The notes: generated by a model from the sequence alone, not told the origin. DNA of 64,000 nt from Streptomyces sp. YIM 130001 (GCF_003574445.1 NZ_KZ984554.1:100906-164905), one strand, 5' to 3'; positions 25,261 through 34,560 are shown, numbered from the stretch's first letter. Numbers and translations are program-made.

Positions 25261-26454
25261 CTAGGCTTGCGGATCTCCGTCTACCAGGCGCCCCAGGATC
25301 AGCGCGATCCGCAGCGTGAAGGCCGAGCGGACGTCCGACGGGGACCAGCCGGTGACGTCAGTCACACGTCGCAGCCGGTAGCGCACGGTGTTGGGGTGCA
25401 CAAAGAGCATGCGTGCGGCGCCCTCGAGGCTGCTCGCCTGCTCCAGATAGACACTCAGAGTCTCCAGGAGCGCGGAGCCGGCCTCCTCCAGCGGTCTGTA
25501 GATCTCCTCCACCAATTGGTCACGTGCCGCCGGATCGGAGGCGATGGCACGCTCCGGCAGGAGATCGTCCGCGAGAACCGGACGGGGAGCGTCCTGCCAT
25601 GCGGAACAGGCCTTGAGACCGGCGGCCGCGGCCTGCGCGGAACGGGTCGCCGCGAGCAGGTCGGGGACGACCGGCCCGGCCACCACGGCACCGGCCGCGA
25701 ACGGACCGATCAGGCTCTTGGCGACGCCGAGCGGGTTGTCACTGCCGCCCGCGATGACGACCAGGCGGGTGCCCAGTACGCCGGTGAGGACCTGCAGCTT
25801 GGCGTGCCGGGCCGCGCGCCGGATGGCTTCCACGGTGAGTTCGCTGTCGCCGTCGGGGGCGGTGCCGAGCACGACGCAGACGTGTTCGGGGGAGTTCCAG
25901 CCGAGTGCCGCGGCGCGGGAGACGGCGCCCTCGTCGGCCTCTCCGGACAGCACCGCGTTCACCACGAGGGACTCGAGGCGGGCGTCCCAGGCGCCGCGTG
26001 CCTCGGCGGCCTGCGCGTACACCTGCGCGGTCGCGAAGGCGATCTCCCGGGCGTACACGAGCAGGGCCTCACGCAGCACACGCTCGTCGCCGGGGGCGGC
26101 GACCTCGTCGATCGCGGACTCCATCACCTCGATGGTCGTGCGCACCATCTCCACGGTCTGGCGCAGCGTGATCGCGCGGGTCAACTCGCGCGGCGCGGTG
26201 CCGAACACATCGGTGGAGATGGCCTGCGGGGCGTCCGGGCGCCGGAACCATTCGGTGAACGCGGCGATGCCCGCCTGGGCGACCAAACCGATCCACGACC
26301 GGTTCTCCGGCGGCATCGCCCGGTACCAGGGCAGCGTCTCGTCCATCCGCGCGATGGCCTGAGCGGCCAGACTGCCGGACGACTGCTCGAGCCTCTTCAG
26401 GGTCGCGGAGTGCTGGTGGGCGGGCGGCGGCTGCGACGATTCGGGTTGGGGCAC
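25261..26454 (-). CDS. fasR: FasR, PucR-type activator of the fab operon
   Basis: 397 residues. The C-terminal helix-turn-helix is of the PucR type: LEGAARMLFVHPNTVRYRLRRVTDVTGWSPSD at about 350-380. The central part (about 170-290) is a CdaR/GGDEF-like region. Position directly upstream of fabD is the same as that of FasR in S. coelicolor (SCO2386), an activator needed for fatty acid synthesis that responds to acyl intermediates. The GTG at 26454 is taken as start; a nearby downstream start cannot be excluded. Confidence 0.9.
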   Translation of the reverse strand: MPQPESSQPPPAHQHSATLKRLEQSSGSLAAQAIARMDETLPWYRAMPPENRSWIGLVAQAGIAAFTEWFRRPDAPQAISTDVFGTAPRELTRAITLRQTVEMVRTTIEVMESAIDEVAAPGDERVLREALLVYAREIAFATAQVYAQAAEARGAWDARLESLVVNAVLSGEADEGAVSRAAALGWNSPEHVCVVLGTAPDGDSELTVEAIRRAARHAKLQVLTGVLGTRLVVIAGGSDNPLGVAKSLIGPFAAGAVVAGPVVPDLLAATRSAQAAAAGLKACSAWQDAPRPVLADDLLPERAIASDPAARDQLVEEIYRPLEEAGSALLETLSVYLEQASSLEGAARMLFVHPNTVRYRLRRVTDVTGWSPSDVRSAFTLRIALILGRLVDGDPQA

Positions 26455-26576
26455 GGGACAAGACTGCCTTATCGGGACGACGGCACGAGAGGCCGGGGCC
26501 GAGCGTGTGTTCCCCCGGGTCCAGCCCGCGGACGCGGCACCCGCGCGGCACGGGCACCCGTACCGTGGGACGGGTG

Positions 26577-27239
26577 ATGGAAGTCCGCCGCTCCCGTGAC
26601 CGGTTCAGCGGCTCCGAGCCGCCCGCCGGGATCGAGTCCCTGCACGCCTTCTCGTTCGGTCCGCACTACGACCCGGACAACCTGCGCTTCGGGCCGATCA
26701 TCGCCTGCAACGAGGAACACCTGGCCCCCGGCGCCGGGTTCGACGAGCACCCGCACAGTCACACCGAGATCGTCACCTGGGTCGTGACCGGCGAGCTGAC
26801 CCACCGCGACTCGGCCGGCCACGAGTCCCTGGTCCGTCCGGGAGACGTCCAGCGACTCAGCTCCGGCGGCGGCGTACGCCATGTGGAACGCAACGACGGC
26901 CCGGACCCGCTGGTCTTCGTGCAGATGTGGCTGGCCCCTTCGGAGCCCGGCGGTGAACCGGAGTACGAGATCGTCCGCGGCATATCCGACGCGACCCCGT
27001 ACGCGGTCCCGGCGGCCGGCGCCCTGCTCCACGTACGCCGCCCGGCCTCGGGCGAACGCGTCGCCCTGCCGGACGCCGAGCAGGTCTACGTGCACGTCGT
27101 ACGCGGCGAAGTCCGGCTCCCCGAGACCGCGTTGTCCCCGGGCGACTCGATCCGCCTCACCGGGGACCCGGATCACGAACTGACCGCGCAGACCGCTGCG
27201 GAACTCCTGGTGTGGGAGCTGCGGACTTCCGCGCCGTGA
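26577..27239 (+). CDS. Pirin-family (cupin) protein
   Basis: 220 residues. The N-terminal cupin bears the metal site in FDEHPHSHTEIVTWVVTGEL (two or three His plus Glu, about 58-77), the motif that binds iron in pirins; LSSGGGVRHVERN carries the conserved His and the C-terminal cupin ends in LLVWELR. Some pirins have quercetin dioxygenase activity, others regulate pyruvate metabolism in Serratia and Streptomyces. ATG at 26577; a GTG one codon earlier is also possible. Divergent from fasR. Confidence 0.88.
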   Translation: MEVRRSRDRFSGSEPPAGIESLHAFSFGPHYDPDNLRFGPIIACNEEHLAPGAGFDEHPHSHTEIVTWVVTGELTHRDSAGHESLVRPGDVQRLSSGGGVRHVERNDGPDPLVFVQMWLAPSEPGGEPEYEIVRGISDATPYAVPAAGALLHVRRPASGERVALPDAEQVYVHVVRGEVRLPETALSPGDSIRLTGDPDHELTAQTAAELLVWELRTSAP

Positions 27240-27275
27240 GCCGGCTGCCAGCCCGTCCGGCCGGGTCCGCGGACA

Positions 27276-27292
27276 GCGCCTCCGAGAGGCGC
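27276..27292. terminator. Hairpin between convergent pirin and serine hydrolase genes
   Basis: GCGCCTC-CGA-GAGGCGC, a perfect 7-bp stem with a 3-base loop, ending 1 base before the stop of the convergent gene. Confidence 0.55.
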
Positions 27293-27293
27293 C

Positions 27294-28109
27294 TCACCCC
27301 CGGAGCTCGGCGACCACCGCATCCGTGAAGACCGGCCACGCCTCGATCGCCCAGGGGCCGAACGCCCGGTCGGTCAGCGCCACACAAGCCGCTCCCACCT
27401 CGGGGTCGACCCACAGGAACGTCCCGGACTGCCCGAAATGGCCGAACGTGCGCGGCGAGGACGAACTCCCCGTCCAGTGCGGCGACTTGCCGTCCCGGAT
27501 CTCGAACCCGAGCCCCCAGTCGTTCGGCGTCTGCCGTCCGTAGCCCGGCAGCAGTCCCGCGAGACCCGGATGCACCACGGTCATCGCCGCGAGCACCGTG
27601 CGCGGGTCGAGGAGCCGCGGCGCCTGCAGCTCTGCCGCGAACCGCACCAGGTCGTCGACGGTGGACACCCCGTCCTTGGCGGGCGAGCCGCCCAGGGAGG
27701 TCGACGACATGCCGAGCGGCTCGAGCACGGCCTGCCGCGCGTACTCCGCGAAAGGGATCTCGGTGGCCTCGGCGATGTGCTCGCCGAGCTGCTCGAAGCC
27801 CGCGTTCGAATAGATCCGGCGGGTCCCCGGCGGTGCGCTCACCTTGTGCTCGTCGAAGGCGAGGCCGCTGGTGTGCGCGAGCAGGTGCCGGACCGTGGAG
27901 CCCTCCGGGCCGGCCGGTTCGTCGAGCTCGACGGCGCCCTCCTCGTAAGCCACGAGTGCGGCGTACGCGGCGAGCGGCTTGGTCACCGAGGCCAGCGGGA
28001 ACGGCTGCCCGGTGGGGCCGTGGGTCCCGACGATCACGCCGTCCGCACGGACGACAGCCGCGGCGGCGTTCGGCACCGGCCAGTTCTCGGTCAGGGCGAG
28101 GCTCTGCAT
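27294..28109 (-). CDS. Serine hydrolase of the beta-lactamase / DD-peptidase (class C-like) family
   Basis: 271 residues if started at the ATG at 28109. The SxxK motif is LASVTKPLAAYA (Ser about 42), the YxN motif YSNAGFEQLG (about 107) and a late HFGQSGTFLWVD acts as the KTG-like strand. No signal peptide, so the protein seems cytoplasmic, as in many esterase-like members; penicillin resistance should not be assumed. GTG codons upstream of 28109 could give a longer start but the added residues look unconserved. Shares a divergent promoter region with the MerR gene. Confidence 0.82.
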   Translation of the reverse strand: MQSLALTENWPVPNAAAAVVRADGVIVGTHGPTGQPFPLASVTKPLAAYAALVAYEEGAVELDEPAGPEGSTVRHLLAHTSGLAFDEHKVSAPPGTRRIYSNAGFEQLGEHIAEATEIPFAEYARQAVLEPLGMSSTSLGGSPAKDGVSTVDDLVRFAAELQAPRLLDPRTVLAAMTVVHPGLAGLLPGYGRQTPNDWGLGFEIRDGKSPHWTGSSSSPRTFGHFGQSGTFLWVDPEVGAACVALTDRAFGPWAIEAWPVFTDAVVAELRG

Positions 28110-28223
28110 GGCGGCGAGCCTACTGCGCACCACCGACACGCTCCGCACCGCATTCCCGCCGCCGTTCACGGCGCGGATCGGCCCGCCCAGGACGTGGCCC
28201 GACCCCTGCACGGAAGATTCCCC

Positions 28224-28254
28224 TTGCCTGGAGTGCACTCCAAAGACTTAGCGT
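28224..28254 (+). promoter_or_regulatory. MerR-type promoter with perfect operator palindrome
   Basis: TTGCCT (28224-28229), a 19-base spacer, and TAGCGT (28249-28254). The long spacer holds the perfect 14-base palindrome TGGAGTGCACTCCA (28229-28242). MerR proteins act by twisting such overlong spacers. The ATG of the MerR gene begins 8 bases after the -10 box, so the transcript is probably leaderless. Confidence 0.8.
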
Positions 28255-28261
28255 GGTGGGC

Positions 28262-28726
28262 ATGACGGTGATGGACAGCACAACCGTGGACGTCTCATCC
28301 GTGGACCTCTGCGCAGCAGGACCCGAGCCCCATCCGCGGCCCGACGGACGGGACCGCTACACGATCAGCGAGGTGGTGGCGATCACCCACCTCTCCGCAC
28401 ACACACTCCGCTGGTACGAGCGGATCGGCCTGATGCCGCACATCGACCGCTCGCAGACCGGCCAGCGCCGCTTCACCAACAAGGACCTCGACTGGCTCGC
28501 CTTCGTGGGCAAGCTCAGGCTCACCGGCATGCCGGTGGCCGACATGGTCCGCTACGCCGAGATGGTGCGCGAGGGCGACCACACCTACGAGGCCCGCCAG
28601 GAACTCCTGGAACGCACCCGGCGCGACGTACAGCACCGGATCGCGGAACTCCAGGGCACCTTGGCCGTACTCGACTACAAGATCCAGTTTTACGGGGGCG
28701 CCCGACCGGCCCCGGAAAGGGCCTGA
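28262..28726 (+). CDS. MerR-family transcriptional regulator
   Basis: 154 residues. The DNA-binding domain starts at YTISEVVAITHLSAHTLRWYERIGLMPHIDR (about 32-62), followed by the wing GQRRFTNKDLDWLAFVGKLRLTGMP and a C-terminal dimerisation helix (ARQELLERTRRDVQHRIAELQG). No cysteine cluster for metals; the effector is unknown but may be an aldehyde or other electrophile, since an aldo/keto reductase follows 6 bases downstream. Expected to act on its own promoter at 28224-28254. The N-terminal 30 residues before the domain are disordered; a second ATG lies at 28271. Confidence 0.9.
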   Translation: MTVMDSTTVDVSSVDLCAAGPEPHPRPDGRDRYTISEVVAITHLSAHTLRWYERIGLMPHIDRSQTGQRRFTNKDLDWLAFVGKLRLTGMPVADMVRYAEMVREGDHTYEARQELLERTRRDVQHRIAELQGTLAVLDYKIQFYGGARPAPERA

Positions 28727-28732
28727 ACCCTG

Positions 28733-29752
28733 ATGAGCACGAACACGATCACCCAGGTGCAGCTCGGAGCCGACGGACCCCAGGTCGGGGTCCAGGGCCT
28801 CGGCTGCATGGGCATGAACTTCGGCTACGGGCCGACCGACGCCGACGAGGCACGCGCCACCCTCGAGCGGGCACTCGAACTCGGCGTCACGCTCTACGAC
28901 ACGGCGGACATGTACGGCGCCGGTGCGAACGAGGAGTTCCTGGCCCCCTTCGTCGGCGAGCACCGCGACGAGATCGTCCTGGCCACGAAGTTCTCGCTGG
29001 CCACCGACCCGGCCGACCCGACGAAGCGGATCATCCGCAACGACCGGCCGTATCTGCGCCAGTGCATCGAGGACAGCCTCAGGCGCCTCGACGTGGAGGC
29101 CGTCGACCTCTACTACATGCACCGCCGCGACGTGACGATCCCGATCGAGGAGACCGTCGGCGCGATGGCCGAGCTGGTCGCCGAGGGCAAGGTCAAGTAC
29201 CTGGGTCTCAGCGAGGTGACCGCGGACGAGCTGCGCGCCGCGCACGCCGTCCACCCGATCACCGCACTGCAGTCGGAGTGGTCGCTGTTCAGCCGGGACA
29301 TCGAGGAGAACGTGGTGCCGGCCGCAGCCGACCTCGGCGTGGGCGTCGTCCCGTACTCGCCGCTCGGCCGGGGCTTCCTCACCGGCGCCTTCGTCCACGC
29401 CGACCAGGAGCTGAGCGGCGGCGACTTCCGCCGTCAGCAGCCCCGCTTCACCGGTGACAACGCGGCGGCCAACGCGGCGCTGCTCGACCCCGTCCGTGCC
29501 CTGGCGGCCGGCCATGACGCGACCCTGGGACAGGTCGCGCTGGCCTGGGTGCAGCAGCGAGCCGCGGCGCACGGCCTCGCCGGTGTCGTCCCGATCCCCG
29601 GCACCCGCAAGCGCAGCCGTGTCGAGGAGAACACCGCGGCGACCCGGATCGTGCTCACCGACAGCGAGCTCGACCTCCTGGAGCCGATCGCGGGCAAGGT
29701 CGCGGGCGACCGCTACACCGACATGACGTTCACGTCGGCGGGCCGCGAGTAG
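28733..29752 (+). CDS. Aldo/keto reductase
   Basis: 339 residues. The catalytic tetrad is visible: Asp and Tyr in LYDTADMYGAGANEE (about 54-68), Lys in VLATKFSL (about 85) and His in LYYMHRRD (about 126). Late motifs VPIPGTRKRSRVEENTAA bind the NADPH phosphate. It reduces aldehydes or ketones in the cytosol. Second gene of the merR unit, so expression is likely induced through the MerR protein. Ends just before a long terminator. Confidence 0.93.
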   Translation: MSTNTITQVQLGADGPQVGVQGLGCMGMNFGYGPTDADEARATLERALELGVTLYDTADMYGAGANEEFLAPFVGEHRDEIVLATKFSLATDPADPTKRIIRNDRPYLRQCIEDSLRRLDVEAVDLYYMHRRDVTIPIEETVGAMAELVAEGKVKYLGLSEVTADELRAAHAVHPITALQSEWSLFSRDIEENVVPAAADLGVGVVPYSPLGRGFLTGAFVHADQELSGGDFRRQQPRFTGDNAAANAALLDPVRALAAGHDATLGQVALAWVQQRAAAHGLAGVVPIPGTRKRSRVEENTAATRIVLTDSELDLLEPIAGKVAGDRYTDMTFTSAGRE

Positions 29753-29764
29753 GCACCGCACCCC

Positions 29765-29828
29765 GGGAAGGCCACCACGCGCGCGTAGAACCCCGAAACG
29801 GGCTCCACGCGCGCGTGGTGGCCTTCCC
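29765..29828. terminator. 22-bp perfect inverted repeat terminator
   Basis: Left arm 29765-29786 (begins GGGAAGGCCACC) and right arm 29807-29828 are exact complements; the 20-base loop contains an inner CCCG-AAA-CGGG stem. It separates the aldo/keto reductase from the convergent acyltransferase. Confidence 0.88.
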
Positions 29829-29851
29829 GCCCGCGCCCCGGACGTCCCCGC

Positions 29852-31078
29852 TCACGCGAGCCCGAGTGCGAACACCGCGAACCCCGCCGCGAGCAGCCCC
29901 GCGCAGGCCCGCCGCACCTGGGACGCGCGGGTCCCGGTCTGCCACGGTGCCTCGAACTTCCGGGCGTACCGCCCGATCCCGATCAACAGTGCCGCGAAGA
30001 CCGGCAGCCACAGCAACCGCACACCCACCCAGCCGAGCGTGTCAGGGGCGGCCGTCAGACCCGGCACCGAGCCGAACAGCGCACCGGTCGCAGCCGTGGC
30101 GAACATGGCGGTCTGGTGCCAGCACAGGATCGTCATCGCCGACAGGTTGATCACGACCACCGGCGCCCACAGCGCGGGCCGCTTCAGGAGCGCCCCGATC
30201 CGGTCCCGCAGCAGGATGGCGGCACCGCTCTGCGCCGCGGCGAGCGCAAGCACGAGCAGCGACGGCGGATGCGAGTTGGTGCGCACCTCGCCCGGCACAC
30301 CGACCATCGACGCCGGATAGTGGAAGGCGAGCAGCAGCGTCGCGAAGAGGGCCGCACCGCCGACGAGCAGGAGCCACGCGCCACGCCGCCCGAGCCTCTT
30401 CTCCCCCCAGGACACGCCGAGTTGGTACGCGAACATCCAGCCCGGCAGCAGGTTCAGCAGGCTCAGCCAGGACGGCATGGACTCGGCGAACGGCCCGTAG
30501 CGCAGGAAGTCGACGGCGCCGACGACGGCGAGCAGCGGGGCCGCCGCCCAGGCGCCGAGCCGCTCGCAGGCGCGGACGCAGTACGGCGTGAGCGCGGTGA
30601 TCACCGTGTACACGCCGACGAACCACAAGGGCTGGATCACCAGCGTCGACCCGGTGCGCAACGTCGTCCCCGGCACCCCCAGTGCGTAGAGCAGCGGGAC
30701 GAGGGCCGCCCACACCGCCGTCACGCCGAGCACCGGCCGCCCGAGGCGCGCCACCCGGCCGCGCAGCCAGCGCCCGGTGGACTCGCCGCGTCCGGCGGCG
30801 CGCCGGTAGGAGAGCACCGAGGCGTAGCCGCCGACCAGGAAGAACACCCCGAGCATCTGCAGCACCCAGCTGGCCGGGGCGAAGAAGCCGAACGAGGCGA
30901 GCGGGCTGGCGTTGTGCAGTCCCGCGGAGTCCAGGGTGAATCCGCCGAGCATCCAGTGCCCGGTCGGTACCGCGAGCAGGGCGAGCGCCCGCAGACCGTC
31001 GACGGCACGGTCCCGGTGCGCGGGTGTCTTCGCGTCGATCGACTCCGCGCTCCTGCGCAGGACGGTGAGGGTGCTCAT
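29852..31078 (-). CDS. Integral membrane acyltransferase (acyltransferase family 3)
   Basis: 408 residues with about ten membrane helices. The N-terminal VDGLRALALLAVPTGHWML holds the R and H of the family-3 signature (catalytic His about 41), then VFFLVGGYASVLSYRR, and YTVITALTPYCVRACERL. Such enzymes O-acylate sugars, peptidoglycan or antibiotics at the membrane, as OafA and mdmB-type proteins do. The ATG overlaps the stop of the DUF1023-type hydrolase by 4 bases; a joint acyl-transfer and hydrolase function is possible. Confidence 0.86.
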   Translation of the reverse strand: MSTLTVLRRSAESIDAKTPAHRDRAVDGLRALALLAVPTGHWMLGGFTLDSAGLHNASPLASFGFFAPASWVLQMLGVFFLVGGYASVLSYRRAAGRGESTGRWLRGRVARLGRPVLGVTAVWAALVPLLYALGVPGTTLRTGSTLVIQPLWFVGVYTVITALTPYCVRACERLGAWAAAPLLAVVGAVDFLRYGPFAESMPSWLSLLNLLPGWMFAYQLGVSWGEKRLGRRGAWLLLVGGAALFATLLLAFHYPASMVGVPGEVRTNSHPPSLLVLALAAAQSGAAILLRDRIGALLKRPALWAPVVVINLSAMTILCWHQTAMFATAATGALFGSVPGLTAAPDTLGWVGVRLLWLPVFAALLIGIGRYARKFEAPWQTGTRASQVRRACAGLLAAGFAVFALGLA

Positions 31079-32241
31079 GAGCGGCCTCCGAAGCTGTGGT
31101 CGCCGACGGCGATCCGGGCGAAGGCACGCAGTGAGTCCGTGCCGGGGGCGAAGTAGCCGGTGTGTCCCTCGGCGGTCGTCGCGGGGATGTGCCGGGCGCC
31201 GAAGTCGGCCGAGGACGGGTCGGCGCCATGACCGAGCCCGAGTACGTTCACGTTCGGGATGCGGCCGATCCAGTCGTCCTCGTCGCGCGCGGCCCAGATC
31301 CGGGCCTTGGTGTCCAGGCCTGCGGCGTTGTCGGAGCGCAGGCCGGGCGAACCGGCCACCACCAGGTCGGCGGCGGGCAGTTCGGCCGCGGCGAGTCCGC
31401 AGACCACCGAGCCGTAGCTGTGGCAGAACACGGCCGGGTCCGCGCTCCCGGTGGCCGTGAGGCCCTGGACGAAGCGGGCCAGGCGCGGGGCACCCGCCTC
31501 GGCGAGCCGGCCGGTGGCCGCGTCGGGTCCCAGCCCCACGGGTGTCGTGTAGTCGGCCCAGGCGACCACGGCGGTGCGTTCTCCGGTCGCGCCGTACAGC
31601 GAGCGCGCCATGCCGGTGGGCGTGCCGTACGGGTCCGTGGCCCGGTCGAAGGTCTCCAGATCGATGTCGGAGCCCGGCACCACGACGGCGGTGTGCCGGG
31701 CGCGGCGCAGGTCCCCGAACACCTCGGCGACCTGGCCGCGACCACGCGGGTCGAAGGCGAGGATCTGCCGCCCGCCTGCCAGGAGTTGGCCGTACCGCTC
31801 GGCGCGGTCGCGAGCGGCCGCACGGTCGCGTGCCGGCAGCGACCGGTCGTCGGCGCTGCGGCGCTCCGCGGCGCGCCCCTGCCGCAGTGCGGCGGCGTTG
31901 GCCGTGTACCGCAGCTCGGCCGGGGCACCGTCCAGGTTTCCGACCACCAGCGCGTGCCGCTCGGCGAGTGCGCGGGCGTGCCCGGCGGGCAGCGCACGGA
32001 AGAAGCGGGCGACCTCGGCAGGGGAGGCGTTCGCCGGGTCCGGCAGCGGTCCGTCCGGACCACTGTCCGCCCGCCACTCGGCGGTACCCGGCACCGGCCC
32101 GGTCACCGCGACCTGCTCGCTGCCGACGGCCCAGCCTGCCGTGCCCGCCACGACGGTGGTCGTGAGGGCGGCGGCGAGCAGTGTCCTCAAGTAGCGCCCG
32201 TGCCCGGCCCGGTGGCGCCCGTTCCCGTTGCGGCGGCTCAT
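31075..32241 (-). CDS. Secreted/anchored DUF1023-type alpha/beta hydrolase (copy 1)
   Basis: 388 residues. A basic N-terminus and a hydrophobic stretch (LRTLLAAALTTTVVAGTAGWAVG, about 18-40) make an export signal or anchor. The catalytic half begins at ILAFDPRGRGQVAEVFGD; the nucleophile elbow is CHSYGSVVCG (Ser about 273), the acid is probably in ARDEDDWIG and the His in GLGHGADP or EGHTGYF. This is the alpha/beta hydrolase family PF06259 (DUF1023), common in actinobacteria, function unproven. A clear paralogue is at 35647-36855. Coupled to the membrane acyltransferase downstream by ATGA. Confidence 0.85.
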   Translation of the reverse strand: MSRRNGNGRHRAGHGRYLRTLLAAALTTTVVAGTAGWAVGSEQVAVTGPVPGTAEWRADSGPDGPLPDPANASPAEVARFFRALPAGHARALAERHALVVGNLDGAPAELRYTANAAALRQGRAAERRSADDRSLPARDRAAARDRAERYGQLLAGGRQILAFDPRGRGQVAEVFGDLRRARHTAVVVPGSDIDLETFDRATDPYGTPTGMARSLYGATGERTAVVAWADYTTPVGLGPDAATGRLAEAGAPRLARFVQGLTATGSADPAVFCHSYGSVVCGLAAAELPAADLVVAGSPGLRSDNAAGLDTKARIWAARDEDDWIGRIPNVNVLGLGHGADPSSADFGARHIPATTAEGHTGYFAPGTDSLRAFARIAVGDHSFGGRS

Positions 32242-32413
32242 GGCCTGTCTCCCTCGTCCGTCGATCGCGTTGACGGAGGGAAGTAAAGGAAGACGGCCTG
32301 CCCGCGCACGTCACACCGCGGAGCCAACTGCGGGGTGCTACCCGGGTAGGGGGTGTACGGGCCGGACGCGGTCTACTCGCCGGTGAAACGGGGGTGGGGC
32401 ATCGAACTCCGGG

Positions 32414-33097
32414 TCAGGAGGCGGGTTCTCCCGGCGTCACCAGTCCCGACTCGTACGCGAAGATCACGATCTGCGCCCGGTCCCGCAGGTCCAACTTGGC
32501 CAGCACACGGCCGATATGGGTCTTCACGGTCTGCTCGGCGAGCACCAGCGACTCGGCGATCTCCTGGTTGGACAGGCCGCGCGCGATCAGCTCGAGCACC
32601 TCGGTCTCGCGCGGAGTGAGCCCGTTCAGGCGCAGGTTCGTGGCCTTGCGCGGCGCGGTCCGCTGACGGGCGAAGTCGGCGATCAGGCGCCGGGTCACGG
32701 ACGGAGCGAGCAGCGCCTCGCCGGCCGCCACCACCCGTACCGCCGCGATCAGATCGGCGGGCGGGGCGTCCTTCAGGAGGAAGCCCGAGGCGCCGGCCCG
32801 CAGAGCCTCGTACACGTAGTCGTCGACGTCGAACGTCGTGAGCATCAGGACCTTCGGCCGGTGCACCACGCCCGGCGGCGGCTCCAGCAGCGCACGGGCG
32901 GCCGCGAGCCCGTCCATCTCCGGCATCCGGACGTCCATCAGTACGACGTCGGGGTGGGTGCTGCGGCTGACCTCGACGCCCTGTTTGCCGTCCGGGGCCT
33001 CGCCCACCACGTCGATGTCGCTCTGCGCGGCGAGCAGCGCGGCGAACCCCGCGCGGACCATGGCCTGGTCGTCGACGATGATCACGCGAATGGTCAA
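32414..33097 (-). CDS. LuxR/NarL-type response regulator
   Basis: 227 residues. The receiver domain has Asp9-Asp10, the phosphate acceptor Asp55 in VVLMDVRMPEMDG and Lys in FLLKDAPP; the LuxR helix-turn-helix is LTPRETEVLELIARGLSNQEIAESL (about 150-174). The start codon is TTG at 33097: GGAGGG lies 6 bases upstream and the TTGA overlaps the stop of the kinase gene by 4 bases. Pairs with that kinase. Confidence 0.92.
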   Translation of the reverse strand: MTIRVIIVDDQAMVRAGFAALLAAQSDIDVVGEAPDGKQGVEVSRSTHPDVVLMDVRMPEMDGLAAARALLEPPPGVVHRPKVLMLTTFDVDDYVYEALRAGASGFLLKDAPPADLIAAVRVVAAGEALLAPSVTRRLIADFARQRTAPRKATNLRLNGLTPRETEVLELIARGLSNQEIAESLVLAEQTVKTHIGRVLAKLDLRDRAQIVIFAYESGLVTPGEPAS

Positions 33098-34560
33098 GGC
33101 GTACCCTCCGGGTTCGGCGCATCGTTGCGGCCCAGCGGAAGTCGGGCCGCGACCCGGAAACCCCCGTCCGGCAGCGGTCCCACATCGAGCGAGCCGCCGG
33201 TCAACCGTACGCGCTCACGCATGCCGACCAGGCCGTGGCCGGTGCCGGCGGTCTCCAGGGGAGTGTCGCGTCCGGTGGGCGGGCCGTTGACGACGAGCAC
33301 GGTCAGGTCGGTGCCGTCCGAGGCAACCGAGACCCGGGTCCGCGCGCCCGGCGCGTGCCGCACCACATTGGACAGCGCCTCCTGCACGATCCGGTACGCG
33401 GACAGGTCCACCGCCTGCGGAACGGCGCCGAGTTCCGCCGCGAGCGACAGTTCCGCGGGCACTCCTGCGCGTACGGTCGCCTCGACGAGCTGCTGCAGTT
33501 TGTCCAGGCCCGGCTGCGGGGTCCGCTCGCCGCCCTGCGCGTCCTCGCTGCGGAGCACCGCGAGCAGCCGCCGCATCTCGGCGAGCGACTCACGCGCACT
33601 CGCGGCGATCGCCGTGAACTCCTCCTGGGCCGCCGCCGGAATCCCCTCGATCCGGTACGGCGCGGAGTCCGCCTGCACCGTGATCACCGACATGTGATGC
33701 GCGACGACATCGTGCAACTCCCGCGCGATACGGGTGCGTTCCTCGAGCAGCGTGCGCCGGGCCCGTTCCGCCTCGCTGATCGTCTCCTGCTCGACGAGCC
33801 TGCGCTCCGCGGCCCCGCGCTCGCGCAGCGCGTACGTCACCACGAGCAGGACACCGCTGAGGACGAAGAGCAGCAGCTGGATGCCGTCGCTGCGCTCCTG
33901 CGACACCAGCTCGAAGACCAGGCCCGCGGCCCCGGTCGCCAGCCATACCGCGAACAGCGTCCGCCGGGACTCGCGCATCCCGAGCAGGATCATCAGGACC
34001 GCGTAGCCGACCACGACCATCGGAGTCCACGGCCAGGACAGATCACGGGTGGTGCCGCTGAACACGGCGAACGCCCCGAGCACGTCCGCGGCGAAGATCA
34101 CCCACCAGGCCTGCAGCGGCCGGGTCAGGGCCCAGAGCAGCGGTACGGCCTGCGCGGTGGCGAGCGCGCCCGCGAGCGCACCGTTGACCTCGTAGTCCTG
34201 CACCAGGACGGTCACCGTCACCGGGAGCAGTGCCACGACGAATCCGAAGACCACGACGTACGGCAGGTTCCGGACCCACGGCTTGGGGGACCGGGCGAAG
34301 GGTGTCTCGCCGGCCGCGGCGGGCGTCGCGAGGGCCAGGCCCAGGTCCCGCAGCGCGGACCGCAGATGTACGAGGCGCGGTCCTGCGGCGGGTTCAGGGT
34401 GCTCGCCGTCCACGCTGCCGGGCCCGGGCCCGCGCTTCCCGGCACCGTCGCCGCGGCGCCGCTCGAGAGGCCGGCGGCGCCGGGTGCGGCCCGCCGGTGC
34501 GGCAGATTCCGCACCGGGCGCCGACGGCTCGGTGGACGAGGGGTTCGGTTCGCTACTCAT
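33094..34560 (-). CDS. Sensor histidine kinase, NarL-system type
   Basis: 488 residues. A disordered, charged N-terminus of about 80 residues precedes about six membrane helices (80-250). The HisKA_3 box is RTRIARELHDVVAHHMSVI (His about 285) and the ATPase has the N box EALSNVVRHAPGA and the G box GTGHGLVGMRERVRLTGG. No large extracellular sensor domain, so it likely senses within the membrane. Forms an operon with the response regulator downstream. ATG at 34560 is taken; the longer frame crosses a spacer without family features. Confidence 0.9.
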   Translation of the reverse strand: MSSEPNPSSTEPSAPGAESAAPAGRTRRRRPLERRRGDGAGKRGPGPGSVDGEHPEPAAGPRLVHLRSALRDLGLALATPAAAGETPFARSPKPWVRNLPYVVVFGFVVALLPVTVTVLVQDYEVNGALAGALATAQAVPLLWALTRPLQAWWVIFAADVLGAFAVFSGTTRDLSWPWTPMVVVGYAVLMILLGMRESRRTLFAVWLATGAAGLVFELVSQERSDGIQLLLFVLSGVLLVVTYALRERGAAERRLVEQETISEAERARRTLLEERTRIARELHDVVAHHMSVITVQADSAPYRIEGIPAAAQEEFTAIAASARESLAEMRRLLAVLRSEDAQGGERTPQPGLDKLQQLVEATVRAGVPAELSLAAELGAVPQAVDLSAYRIVQEALSNVVRHAPGARTRVSVASDGTDLTVLVVNGPPTGRDTPLETAGTGHGLVGMRERVRLTGGSLDVGPLPDGGFRVAARLPLGRNDAPNPEGTP

